This document shows positions 35,976 through 46,241 of a DNA stretch of 64,000 bases, one piece after another. The number at the start of each line of letters is the position of its first letter. Within the stretch, counting starts at the first letter, position 1. The stretch is from Sycon ciliatum. Taxonomy: Eukaryota; Porifera; Calcarea; Leucosolenida; Sycettidae. Below the pieces are notes generated by a model. It saw only the letters and a list, made by a program, of their open reading frames with translations, ran no database searches and was not told where the DNA came from. The position numbers and the translations under genes are program-made. Location: contig NC_088646.1 of NCBI RefSeq assembly GCF_964019385.1, forward strand, positions 5,538,233 to 5,602,232, in the 5' to 3' direction.

Positions 35976-36281
35976 CCGTAAAGTACCGCGAGAGCGCCCC
36001 ACCTTGATTTTGCTGCGACAGATTTATATAATACAGCCAGGGAAAGGAAAATCGTGTGGCAGAGTGCAACGAAGTTCGTACGGTGTGAGCAACTTAGTGT
36101 ACTAAGGTCACACTAAGCAGGTTTTTGTGTGGAGCTCGTGTCCGCTCGAAGGCACAGATTGTCTGCAGAACGTGCAATATGTGTACAAAAATCGTGTCGT
36201 ATAACCTACAGACCGGAGACCACCCCCACAATACGACCCCGAAAGGACGAGATGGTGGGGCGCTCTGGCGGTACTTTACGG
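35976..36281. mobile_element. TA-flanked MITE, CCGTAAAGTACCG ends (2)
   Basis: Inverted ends CCGTAAAGTACCGCGAGAGC..CCCC and complement with TA on both sides (35974-35975, 36282-36283). Shares the outer 13 bp with 33151-33445 but not the interior. A lone right end (GGCGCTCTGGCGGGATTTTA) is at about 46372-46396. Confidence 0.8.
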
Positions 36282-36283
36282 TA

Positions 36284-37111
36284 CATGTAAATACGAAGGA
36301 ACCACATGCGCAGCAAGGAGATTAGTCATTACTTTACTTATGAGTTGATGGATAGAAGTTTCCTTTCAGCTGACCATTACCACTCATGAAAGCAATAGTG
36401 AGTGCTGTTGTTCTGATTCACAGGTATATATTCGGCACTTAGCGCAATGTGTTTTCGAAGCTAGGCACACGATTTGCATGAGGAAATCATGCAAAGATGT
36501 GGCATAAGGCCCTACAAACATGACCTAGGTAAAGGGATGCTATTATTTGCATTTGCAGTACTTTGCCATAGGATAATTTGTGTATGATTGTGTTGATCAA
36601 TTTCACATAATTTCACGACAGGTCATAGTTTATTTAGTGGGGTGTTGTGGGCCAAGGATCTACGACCATGTCTTTTGCATTTCGAACAAGTAGACACTTT
36701 CAACAATTCATACAAAAAATGCCTTCAGTGCAAAACATACCGTTCGGACACACCAGGCAGTCCTTTCCAGCCTTGATTTTCAAGTGCAGACGTATCCACG
36801 ATGACCTTCGAGTGAACTGCGGCTTGGAACACTTTGAATACGAACCACACACTCAAACTAACTAGACCACCGCATAGCTAGTGTATTCACGGAGCCAAAG
36901 AAGTCTCCTTCTGCCCCCACAGGGTCTTGGTTAGTTCTCTAGAAGGGACGAGAGCCATACCTAAATTCAATAAATTCTCCAATTCCAAAAGCCTCAAATG
37001 AAGGCGTCTTGGTGACTTCGTTTCCCGCGGTTGCAAATAAAATCAGCCCTTGAGTACCCCTTGGCGCACGGACTGCTGTAGACGCACTTCAAGTAACTAC
37101 TTAGTTCAAAG
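36284..37111. other. Non-coding stretch
   Basis: No gene supported. Contains the block shared with 33855 (at 36630-36660) and the GGCGCACGGACTG word shared with other loci. Confidence 0.4.
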
Positions 37112-37113
37112 TA

Positions 37114-37442
37114 CCGTACTGGCAATATATGTTGCCGCAATGAGGCCATGAAGCGTTACATTGGCACATGTTTGCCGCACGCAGGGCGTTACATGCAAAG
37201 TCGCACAGGAGCCGTTACACAGGTTTCTATATTGCCGCAGTCCTTTTTTGGCTATTGCCGCATCACTTTTTTTCTATTGCCGCATCATTTTTTTCTTTTC
37301 AAAAAAAAAAGATCGCCGCACCCCGCCGGATGGCGGACGCGCGTTACGAACTGAACGAAAATTTGTCGCACTAGCCTGGTCGCGCGTTACGCCGCACCCC
37401 CCTGCGTTACGCGTTACGCGGCAACATATATTGCCAGTACGG
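37114..37442. mobile_element. MITE with CCGTACTGGCAATATATG ends
   Basis: Inverted repeat CCGTACTGGCAATATATGTT GCCGC and complement. The left flank is TA, the right flank TG. The interior repeats short words GTTAC and GCCGCA many times and holds an A/T homopolymer pair near 37290-37310. Confidence 0.7.
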
Positions 37443-37470
37443 TGAAGTAAGCCTCTTGAGTCTTGTACGG

Positions 37471-37620
37471 AATCATAGAGGTCTGCTGATCTGGCAGGAC
37501 TTTACGGCTGAATCAAGGCCGAGTGCGTACGGCCAAGGAGCGTAGCGCCGAGGCCTGCGCCCGCGGCCGTACGCACGAGGCCTTGATGAAGGCGAAAAGT
37601 CCTGCCAGACCTCTACGATT
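37471..37620. repeat. GC-rich 150-bp hairpin
   Basis: Arms AATCATAGAGGTCTGC..TGGCAGGACTTT and the complement at the right, then GGCCGTACGCAC-type arms around a loop of GAGCGTAGCGCCGAG. Pairing is interrupted but long. It resembles the hairpin at 38848-39041 in design (AT ends, GC-rich centre). Confidence 0.65.
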
Positions 37621-37704
37621 TTTTTTTTTTAGACCTCTATGTATATGATGGTGTTTCAGGTTTTGTCTTTCGCTTTTCTGGTATAAAAGCAAGACACGTA
37701 TAGG

Positions 37705-38007
37705 CAAGAGTACATAACCCCCCAGAGTGTGCAACGCCTGATCCAGCTCTGCATAGGGTCTTGGCCGAGCGGAATCGGATCTTTGCGTCATAATACCGTA
37801 CACATCTGAGGGGAACCCGGGGAGTCGCGGGTACTCTTGCAGTCTTGGATCAAAAACAATGGTGCCCTGCCTCGAGACCAGCCTTGCGCGGGTGTGAAGT
37901 GTACGCATGACATCAGAAGATCCGATTCCGCTCGACCAAGACCCTATGCAGAGCTGGATCGGCGTTGCACACTCTGGGGGGGGGGGGGGGGGGGTTATGT
38001 ACTCTTG
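37705..38007. mobile_element. CAAGAGT-family element, 303 bp
   Basis: Ends CAAGAGTACATAACCCCCCA and the mirror ending GGTTATGTACTCTTG, flanked by exact 7-bp GTATAGG (37698-37704, 38008-38014). Long inner arms AGAGTGTGCAACGCCTGATC and AGCTCTGCATAGGGTCTTGG are mirrored at the right. A G run of about 17 sits in the right arm. Confidence 0.9.
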
Positions 38008-38039
38008 GTATAGGGGTGGTGGTCGGGGACGTGGTGGAT

Positions 38040-38104
38040 TCAGCTTTATTATTATTATTAATATTATGAAATGACCCAAAGGCAATGTGCCTATCGAGGG
38101 GTTC
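38040..38104 (-). mobile_element. Retroelement 3' end with (AAT)n tail
   Basis: On the minus strand it reads CCTCGATAGGCACATTGCCT, then TTGGGTCATTTCATAATATT and AATAATAATAATAAAG. The same 45 bp recurs at 47532-47577 without the long tail. Confidence 0.5.
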
Positions 38105-38847
38105 CGCTTGTGAGTTTCAGCTCCTTCAGCTTGTGAGTTTCAGGTCCATCTGCTTCTCATGGATGGGATGATCCTTGGTCCATGATCTTTCGCTTCCTCA
38201 AAATTATCAGAAAAGTTCGGCAACTCGTCAACTCCTTTTTTTAGTACCGCTACATGTAGAACAGAAAGTGGAAAACTGATCGCGATGTTTGCCACTTATT
38301 TCAGCTCTTTTATGCTCTTTCGCTTATTCACAACTATCGTAAAATTTCATCTCCACTCACGACAACAAGAACTTGAGTTGAAAACTGACCACGATGTGTA
38401 GACACTTTTCATGTTGCCGTTTTCGGACAGGCTGTTTCCAGGTACCAGAGCATGTTCACAGTCGAATGTGAGGTGCGAACTGAGCTGACAACGAAAAACT
38501 GCCACAGACCCCTGCAGAGCTAGGCTGACAGAGTACGGGGTGCCATTGACGACGGGCTTTATTGCTACCGTATTTTTTCCGTATCCATTGACCACGGGCT
38601 TTATCAGCTCATCAAGGCCACCGCGGGAACGTCGCTCATTGGCTACAACCATAGAAACGGTACGGTAAAAACCTGAACTTGCGTTCACTGTACTTGAATA
38701 CTTTCATCTCAAAAGTGGAAAGTCCTGACCAAACAAATCTGTTTGTGATGGACATTGCACACAATGTGACATTGCGGCATGTTGCCATTGCCAAGGCTTT
38801 TTTTTCTCTTTGAACATCTCCATATATGTGGGCCTTATCTGAACCGC
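38105..38847. other. Non-coding stretch
   Basis: Two related blocks with TTTCGCTT..CTCAAAATTATCAG (about 38188) and TTTCGCTTATTCACAACTAT (about 38318). No gene supported. Confidence 0.4.
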
Positions 38848-39041
38848 AATCCTACACAGTTGCATCGGGCATGACGCTCTGATCAGGCCCTCGGTCATGT
38901 GAGTGATCTTGCCCGCGGTCGCGACGCCCTCGGGGCTACGCCCCTTGGGCGTCGCGACCTCGGGCGTCGCGACCTCGGGCAAGATCACTCACAGACCTCG
39001 GGCCTGATCAGAGCGTCATGCCCTCGCAACTGTGTAGGATT
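38848..39041. repeat. GC-rich 194-bp hairpin
   Basis: Arms AATCCTACACAGTTGC, GCATGACGCTCTGATCAGGC and GTGAGTGATCTTGCC are mirrored at the right. The centre is a tandem of GGCGTCGCGACCTC. It lies 19 bp from the start of copy D. Confidence 0.8.
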
Positions 39042-40157
39042 ATGTATCTCTTGACCTTTTATTTAGAAAAGCGATCCTGTCAGCTTTTCTATTATTGTGT
39101 TCACATGGCAGAAAAAACGACATCGCTATGCTACGTAAGTTTCTACGTAAGGTGCTCGGTATTTCACTTAGGCTACGTAAGTCTCTACGTAAGGTGCTCG
39201 GTATTAGATCTACCAACGCGTGGTAGCCGTGTGCTGTGCACGTGCACGGCAGACATTGTGTTCAGTGCATGCAGTCCGCGGATCCGTGTTCGGATGTGCA
39301 TGCGCGAGGAACTTCCTTCTTTGGAACTGCTTCTTGCATGAGCTGTTTCGGATATTTCGTCTCATGGCCTGGTGTATTTCGTTTCGGCGCTGCTGAGACC
39401 TCCTTTCGCGGAATATTACTCAATGACAAGTGAGTTGACCAGTTGCCTTTGATTCATTTGCTTGTGTTGACTCTTTCATTCAGGGAAAGTGTGCCGATTT
39501 TGGGGCGGAATGCAATAAATAATGGAAAAGTTGACAGGATCTCTTTTCTAAATTTTGCTTTTCTGCTGCCGAGCTGCGAGGCCTCCTTTTACGGAATACT
39601 CGATGACAGGTGATCTTAGTTGACCGGTTTCCTTCGATTCATTTGCTTATGTTCACCTTTCATTTACGGAAACGTGTGCTGATTTTATTCGGATTTAGAT
39701 CCATTTTTATCTCTTTGCCCTTGTCTACAGTGTGCGAAGAACGCGAGTACAACTTCTTGACGGTAAAGCTTATGTTAGATATATAGATGTGTTGTCGTAA
39801 TACTCATGTTCATTGTACATTGGTACGTTACAAGTAAGGCACTGGTCAGTGGCATACTATCGTTGGCAGTTCCCAATCTGGAGGGAAAGGTTCAAGTACC
39901 AATTGACAGAGTTTGCAAAATAAATTCGCTTATCAGGGGAAATCTCTATTGTGGAGAGGTTCAGTAACTTGTTTGTTTCGTACGAAACAAGCCAATGGGT
40001 GCAGTCTCGTCTCGTGAAAATCTCGTACTTGTATGATTGGATTTGTTTACTCAAGTCTGGGCTGTTTGATTTGTGAGTACCACCGAGATTGCACTGCCTC
40101 AAATAAAGTTTCGTGCCGCCAAAGCAAGAATTACGATCTGCAATCTGTTTGTAGTAC

Positions 40158-40191
40158 CAAGAGTCCATAACCCATGGGTTATGGACTCTTG
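40158..40191. mobile_element. Micro-palindrome, CAAGAGT family, 34 bp
   Basis: CAAGAGTCCATAACCCA and its exact mirror: a perfect 34-bp palindrome, flanked by exact 7-bp GTAGTAC (40151-40157, 40192-40198). Copies A and C lack it (copy A, at about 18681: GGTACTACAAACAG on the other strand). Confidence 0.95.
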
Positions 40192-40277
40192 GTAGTACCT
40201 GTAAGAATGTGGAGTACATGTATCGTACTCTCTGTTGCTGTTTCAGTTGCCGTCATGTTGCAAAAGAAAGGTTAAGT

Positions 40278-40545
40278 AGAGAGGTTCTGCAAAACGAAAA
40301 TTCGAACGAAGTTTCGCGACAGTCCTTGCGAAAGTGTGTGCGAATATTTGCACGAACTTTGCGTTCTGCACATTTTCGTAGTTTGCGCGGGCCAAGTGCA
40401 CTTACGCCATGACCCGATCTCACGAAATTTCCTAGGGCAGTTCATTTCGCGTTCCCTGCAAGTTTCGCGTCCAAAGGTGCGAAATTTCGCATTTCATGAT
40501 GTAGAGCTAAAGTTTGTACGCATTTTCGTTTTGCAGAATCTCTCT
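40278..40545. mobile_element. MITE with AGAGAGGTTCTGC ends, in copy D
   Basis: Same site as in copies A, C and E, flanked by AGT (ACT on the other strand) on both sides. Confidence 0.85.
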
Positions 40546-41350
40546 AGTGACTCATTTGTTTCATACGAGACGAGTCAATGAGTCAGTGTGGCTTAGAGTC
40601 TTTCGCTGTAGAAGAAATCTATTCGTATGTCTATTGGAGATATAATTGTATTCTCTGGTTATAAAATAGGTTAAGCTCACAGAATAAATACCATCGGTCC
40701 CTTGGTGTTCATCCTAAAGAGGTTCAACTGGATATCATTCATACTCACCAAAAGATGTGTAAGATTTTATTATTGTGGAGTGCCTTGTTTATCTCTCAGT
40801 ACCTCCAACCATAGCCTTGCCCCTTTTATCCTCAGGATCAGTGTAGTTGTTGGAACGAGGTGTCGGACTCAGCAATGTATTAGTTTACATTTTAATACAT
40901 GTTTATTGTTCCTCCTTTGCTGTGTTGTTTTAGACAGTCGTGGACTAACAGTTTGAAGTCATTGAACTACTTCCAAAAGTTGTATTGACATCAACAGGAT
41001 TACGATTTCAGTTTCAATATGATGCTGGATGACCTTATCACGATAACCCATGACTATAAACCATTATGAACACAGAATCAACAAAAACATCTGCGACACG
41101 CGCATGGCTACATTTCTCAAATAAATCTGATTGAGGGTGGAGAAATCTGAAATATCTGAAAGGCAAGACAATTTTATGACAGAGTCATGAAATTCTGCAA
41201 CAGCAACATGCACAGAATGACCTCCGTTTAAAAAAAGTATCACCACCACTGCTCACATGTTTCCCCGCAGAAGAACATGCATTATGCTAGTGCCATTTTC
41301 TGCAAGAAAAGGCTTGCACATCAATGCGTATAATATGGTATTGGTATGAT

Positions 41351-41370
41351 CAAGAGTACATAAACTCTTG
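41351..41370. mobile_element. Micro-palindrome, CAAGAGT family, 20 bp
   Basis: The shortest member: CAAGAGTACATAAACTCTTG, flanked by exact 7-bp GTATGAT (41344-41350, 41371-41377). Copy C has the empty site (inverted, CACATCATATCAATACC). Copy E has a remnant at the same site (45734). Confidence 0.9.
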
Positions 41371-41694
41371 GTATGATGTGAAGGCCATCATTTACATATT
41401 GATATAGGGCATTCCTTTGATTGGTGACAGAAAAAACAAAAGAAATTATAGCAATAAAAACTGCTTTATGGCAGTTTTCTAAAAAAAGTTATTGTGTTCT
41501 AGTCCATGGACCCCGTCTAAAAAGTAAGAAATTAACGAAATGTGATAGCTGAAAATTAAAATTTCACACAAAACCTCACAATAATCACACACAGAATGAA
41601 AAGCTACATGCAGAAGACCTTTTCCCCTCGCGATCCTCTTTCCTATGCATGCATTTTGCCAATTGTTGGTGCAGTACAAGTTTAGTGTTGAAAG

Positions 41695-41721
41695 CAGGGA
41701 GTAGTATTGTACTACTCCCTG
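41695..41721. mobile_element. Micro-palindrome, CAGGGAGT family, 27 bp
   Basis: CAGGGAGTAGTATTGT and mirror, flanked by exact 8-bp GTTGAAAG (41687-41694, 41722-41729). Copy E has the empty site GTGTTGAAAGCAGCATTTC at about 46075. CAGGG ends and 8-bp duplication are hAT-like. Confidence 0.9.
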
Positions 41722-42541
41722 GTTGAAAGCAGCATATCAAGTGTTGTGATTATTGTGAGGTTTTGTGTGAAATTTTAATTTTCAGCTATCACATTTCGTT
41801 AATTTCTTACTTTTTAGACGGGGTCCATGGACTAGAACACAATAACTTTTTTTAGAAAACTGCCATAAAGCAGTTTTTATTGCTATATTTAGAAAAGCGA
41901 TCCTGTCAGCTTTTCTATTATTGTGTTCACATGGCAAGAAAAACGACACCGCTATGCTACGTAAGTTTCTACGTAAGGTGCTCGGTATTTCACTTAGGCT
42001 ACGTAAGTCTCTACGTAAGGTGCTCGGTATTAGATCTACCAACGGGTGGTAGCCGAGTGCGGTGCACGTGCCCGGCAGACATTGTGTTGCATGCAGTGCA
42101 GTCCGTGTTCGAACGTTCGGATGTGCATGCGCGAGGAACTTCCTTCTTTGGAACTGCTTCTTGTATGAGCTGTTTTGGATATTTCGTCTCCTGGCCTGGC
42201 TTATTTCGTTTCGGCGCTGCTGAGACCTCCTTTCGCGGAATATTACTCAATGACAGGTGAGTTGACCAGTTCCCTTTGATTCATTTCCTTGTGTTGACTC
42301 TTTCATTTACGAAAAGTGTGCTGATTTTGGGCGGAATGCACTAAAATTAATAATGGAAAAGCTGACAGGATCTCTTTGTTTCCTTCGATTCATTTTAATA
42401 TTATATATATATATATTTGCTTATGCTCACCCTTTCATTTACGGAAACGTGTGCTGATTTTATTCGGATTTACATGTAGATCCATTTTTATCTCTTTGCC
42501 CTTGTCTACAGTGTGCGAAGAACGCGAGTTCACCTTCTTAA

Positions 42542-43402
42542 AGGGGAAGTATACCCTAAAATAAAATTTTCACCAGTTGTAGTCTTCTGGGTGCTGAGTC
42601 GAATGGTCTTGGTCCGAGGAAGCTGAGACGCTCCCTTCCTCCTTTATTCCCAATCGAACTCTCGCACTTCCACCGAAACTGGGTGACTGCGCCCTACTAG
42701 ATGGAGATTTGTATGCAAAATGTCACTAAAAGCGCCATTTCGTTCTTATAAAAGCACGGATAACCGCGATTGGCCCATATGTTGTAGTCTTTGGGACGCT
42801 GAGTCGACTGGTTTTGGTCCGAAAAGGCTGCGATGCAGCGTTCCTCCTTTATTCCCAATCGAACATGGTTGAACAAGCGGTCACGTGCACCTGCGTACAC
42901 CTGTCACCTGGTCACCGTGCCTGCAGGGTACAACTTACTAGCCTGTTTGACCTTTTTTGGGTGCAGTCCTGTCACTCGGGTTGAACTCGAGTTGAACCTT
43001 GGTGTGAAAGTTGTCGCCTGCTGGCGCGGTGACCAGGTGATTTGGGCACCCAGGAGCACGTGACCGCCTTTTCGACCATGTTCGATTGGGAATAAAGGAG
43101 GAACGCTGCATCGCAGCCTTTTCGGACCAAAACCAGTCGACTCAGCGTCCCAAAGACTACAACATATGGGCCAGTCGCGGTCATCCGTGCTTTTATAAGA
43201 ACGAAATGGCGCTTTTAGTGACATTTTGCATACAAATCCCCATCTAGTAGGGCGCAGCCACCCAGTTTCGGTGGAAGTGCGCGAGTTCGATTGGGATTCA
43301 AGTAGGAAGGGAGCGTCTCAGCTTCCTCGGACCAAGACCATTCGACTCAGCACCCAGAAGACTACAACTGGTGAAATTTTGATTTTAGGGTATACTTCCC
43401 CT
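42542..43402. mobile_element. Long foldback element with TTAA duplication
   Basis: Arms of about 410 bp start AGGGGAAGTATACCCTAAAA and are mirrored at the right end, flanked by TTAA on both sides (42538-42541, 43403-43406). Copies C and D show the empty region (CTTCTTGACGGTAA). The arms contain two repeated blocks (GGAAGCTGAGACGC and AAAGGCTGCGATGC versions of one motif). TTAA duplication fits piggyBac- or Kolobok-type mobilisation (inference). No coding capacity. Confidence 0.85.
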
Positions 43403-43423
43403 TTAACGGTAAGGCTTATGTTA

Positions 43424-44187
43424 GGGTTGGTTCACATATCGCCGGTACGCGCCGGGAGTCACCGGCGGTGGGCTTCTTGCAACCTCTCCCGGCGCATTGC
43501 GATTGTGTGAACCCGTGCAGTCGTAACAAAATCATACGGTAAAATATCGCAAGAGACCGCCGGCAAAGTTGGACAGTGCCCAACTCTTGCGATCTGCCCC
43601 TGCGCCGATCCTGTACAATTTTGACCAAAAGTGGTTTGTGAACCGTTCGCGCCGGCTGCCGGGAGCCAGACTTTGTCAAAATATCAAACCAATACTTGTC
43701 CTAATTTTTCCTAAATTGAAGCTAGAGAGGAGGTCCGTTCGCTATTCTTGTAGTCGCTTCAAGCTGGCAAATAAGTCAGCATACCAGCCCGTCCTTCTCG
43801 GATGATCTGCTTGACCATTGTGCAACTTATGAGACAAATACAATTGAAACAAATAAAAAATATGATGGATACATTGGCAAGTCCTTGTGACTTCCCCAAC
43901 GTTTGCAAGCATAATTTCGACACCATCGCTTACTAGACTGCAATAAAATGTGTAGAAGTATTTTCATGATCTCCAGTAAAAGGTAGCACCGAGTGGCCAT
44001 CACCGAAAGACCTTGAACTACTGAAGAAACATAGAATTCAAGCTTCAATTGGCAAACCTGTCGTAGCATTTGGGCACATTCTGTACTATTGTAGTAGATT
44101 TGGTACTCGAACCGTATGCGCAACGGATCGGGAGCTGGCTCACCGCCGATGTCTTGCGGTGCCGATTTTGCTTATGTGAACCAACCC
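43424..44187. mobile_element. MITE with GGGTTGGTTCACATA ends, 764 bp
   Basis: Inverted ends GGGTTGGTTCACATA and complement, flanked by TTA on both sides (43421-43423, 44188-44190). Copy A has the empty site (AACACATCTAACATAAGC on the other strand). A TTA duplication is typical of PIF/Harbinger (inference). The interior has GCGCCGGGAG..GCCGGC blocks and a lone TACGGTAAAATATCGC end. Confidence 0.85.
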
Positions 44188-44657
44188 TTAGATGTGTTGT
44201 CGAAATACTCGTATTCATTGTACATTGGTACGTTACAAGTAAGGCACTGGTCAGTGGCATACTATCGTTGGCAGTTCCCAATCTGGAGGGAAAGGTTCAA
44301 GGACCCATTGACCGAGTTTGCAAAATATATTCGCATATCAGGGAAAATCGCCATTGTGGAGGGGATCAGTAACTTGTTTGCTTCATACGAAACAAGCCAA
44401 TGGGTGCAGTCTCGTCTCGTGAAGATCTTGTACTTGTATGATTGGATTTGTTTACTCAAGTCTGGGCTGTTTGATTTATTATTTGTGAGTACCGCCGAGA
44501 TTGCACTGCCCCAAAATAAAGTTTCGTGCCGCCAAAGCAAGAATTATGATCTGCAATCTGTTTGTAGTACATGTACCTACAAGAATGTGCTGTACATGTA
44601 TCGTACTTTCTCTGTTGCTGTTTCAGTTGCCGTCATGTTTCTAAAGAAAGGTTCAGT

Positions 44658-44919
44658 AGAGAGGTTCTGCAAAACGAAAATTCGAACGAAGTTTCGCGAC
44701 AGTCCTTGCGAAAGTGTGTACGAATTTTTGCACGAATTTTGCGTTCTGCACATTTTCGTAGTTTGCGCGGGCCAAGTGCACGTACGCCATGACCCGATCT
44801 CACGAATTTTCCTACGACAGTTCATTTCGCGTCCAAAGTTGCGAAAGTTCGTGCGAAGTTTAGCACTTCATGACATAGAACGAAAGTTTGTACGCATTTT
44901 CGTTTTGCAGAACCTCTCT
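44658..44919. mobile_element. MITE with AGAGAGGTTCTGC ends, in copy E
   Basis: Same site as in copies A, C and D; flanks AGT and GGT (one change). Confidence 0.8.
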
Positions 44920-46241
44920 GGTGACTCATTTGTTTCATATGAGACGAGTCAATGATTTGGTGTGGCTTAGAATCATCTTTCGCTGTAGAAGAAATCTATT
45001 CGTATGTCTATTGGAGAAATAATTGTATTCACTGGTTATAAATAGGTTAAGACAAACTCACAGAATAAATACCATCGGTCCCTTGGTGTTCGTCCTAAAG
45101 AGGTTCGACTGGATATCATTCATACTCACCAAAAGATGTGTAAGATTTTATTATTATGGAGTGCCTTGTTTATCTCTCAGTACCTCCAACCATTGCCTTG
45201 CCCCTTTTATCCTCAGGATCAGTGTAGTTGTTGGAAGGAGGTGTCGGACTCAGCAATGTATTTGTTTACATTTTAATACATGTTTATTGTTCCTCTTTTG
45301 CTGTGTTGTTTTAGAAAATCGTGGACTAACAGTTTGAAGTCATTGAACTACTTCCAAAAGTTGTATCGACATCAACAGGATTACGATTTCAGTGCAATAT
45401 GATGCAGGATGACCTTATCACGAAAACCCATGATTATAAACCATTATAAACACAGAATCAACAAAAACATCTGCGACACGCACCTGGTTACATTTCTCAA
45501 ATAAATCTGATCGAGGGTGGGGAGATTTGAATTATCTGAAAGGCAAGACAATTTTATGACAGAGTCATGAAATTCTGCTAGAGCAACATGCACAGAATGA
45601 CCTCCGTATAAAAAATGTATCACCACTGTCCACCACTACGTACTACTCACATGTTTCCCCGCAGAAGAACATGCATTTTGCCATTTTCTGCAAGAAAAGG
45701 CTTGCACATCAATGCGTATAATACGGTATTGATCTCTTGATATGATGTGAAGGCCATCATTTAGTTTAAATTTACATATTGATATAGGGCATTCCATTGA
45801 TTGGTGACAGAAAAAAACAAAAGAAATTATAGCAATAAAAACTGCTTTATGGCAGTTTTCTAAAAAAGGTTATTGTGTTCTAGTCCATGGACCCCGTCTA
45901 AAAAGTAAGAAATTAACGAAATGTGATAGCCGAAAATTAAAATTTCACACAAAACCTCACAATAATCACACACAGAATGAAAAGCTACATGTAGAAGACC
46001 TTTTCCCCTCGTGATCCTCTTTCCTATGCATGCATGACATGCATGTTGCCAATTGTTGGTGCAGTACAAGTTTAGTGTTGAAAGCAGCATTTCAAGTGTT
46101 GTGATTATTGTGAGGTTTTGTGTGAAATTTGAATTTTCGGCTATCACATTTCGTTAATTTCTTACTTTTTAGACGGGGTCCATGGACTAGAACACAATAA
46201 CCTTTTTTAGAAAACTGCCATAAAGCAGTTTTTATTGCTAT

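Larger units (their letters stand above)
39061..41886 (-). mobile_element. Hairpin-capped 3-kb element, copy D (inverted)
   Basis: Reverse orientation to copies A-C: starts ATTTAGAAAAGCGATCCTGT and ends with the palindromic cap 41448-41886 at GCAGTTTTTATTGCTAT. Carries the AGAGAGG MITE (40278), two CAAGAGT palindromes (40158, 41351) and one CAGGGAGT palindrome (41695). Directly abuts copy E. Confidence 0.85.
41887..46241 (-). mobile_element. Hairpin-capped 3-kb element, copy E (inverted, with large insertions)
   Basis: Starts ATTTAGAAAAGCG immediately after copy D and ends with the cap 45829-46241. Two elements of 861 and 764 bp are inserted in tandem near its left third (42542, 43424). The internal mirrored hairpin at about 42350 is present but decayed. 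Confidence 0.85.

Noticed and set aside
44116-44955. 279-codon frame in copy E, with similar frames in copies A, C and D
   Set aside because: The frame crosses a MITE boundary and is broken differently in each copy; it follows repeat sequence rather than a conserved protein.
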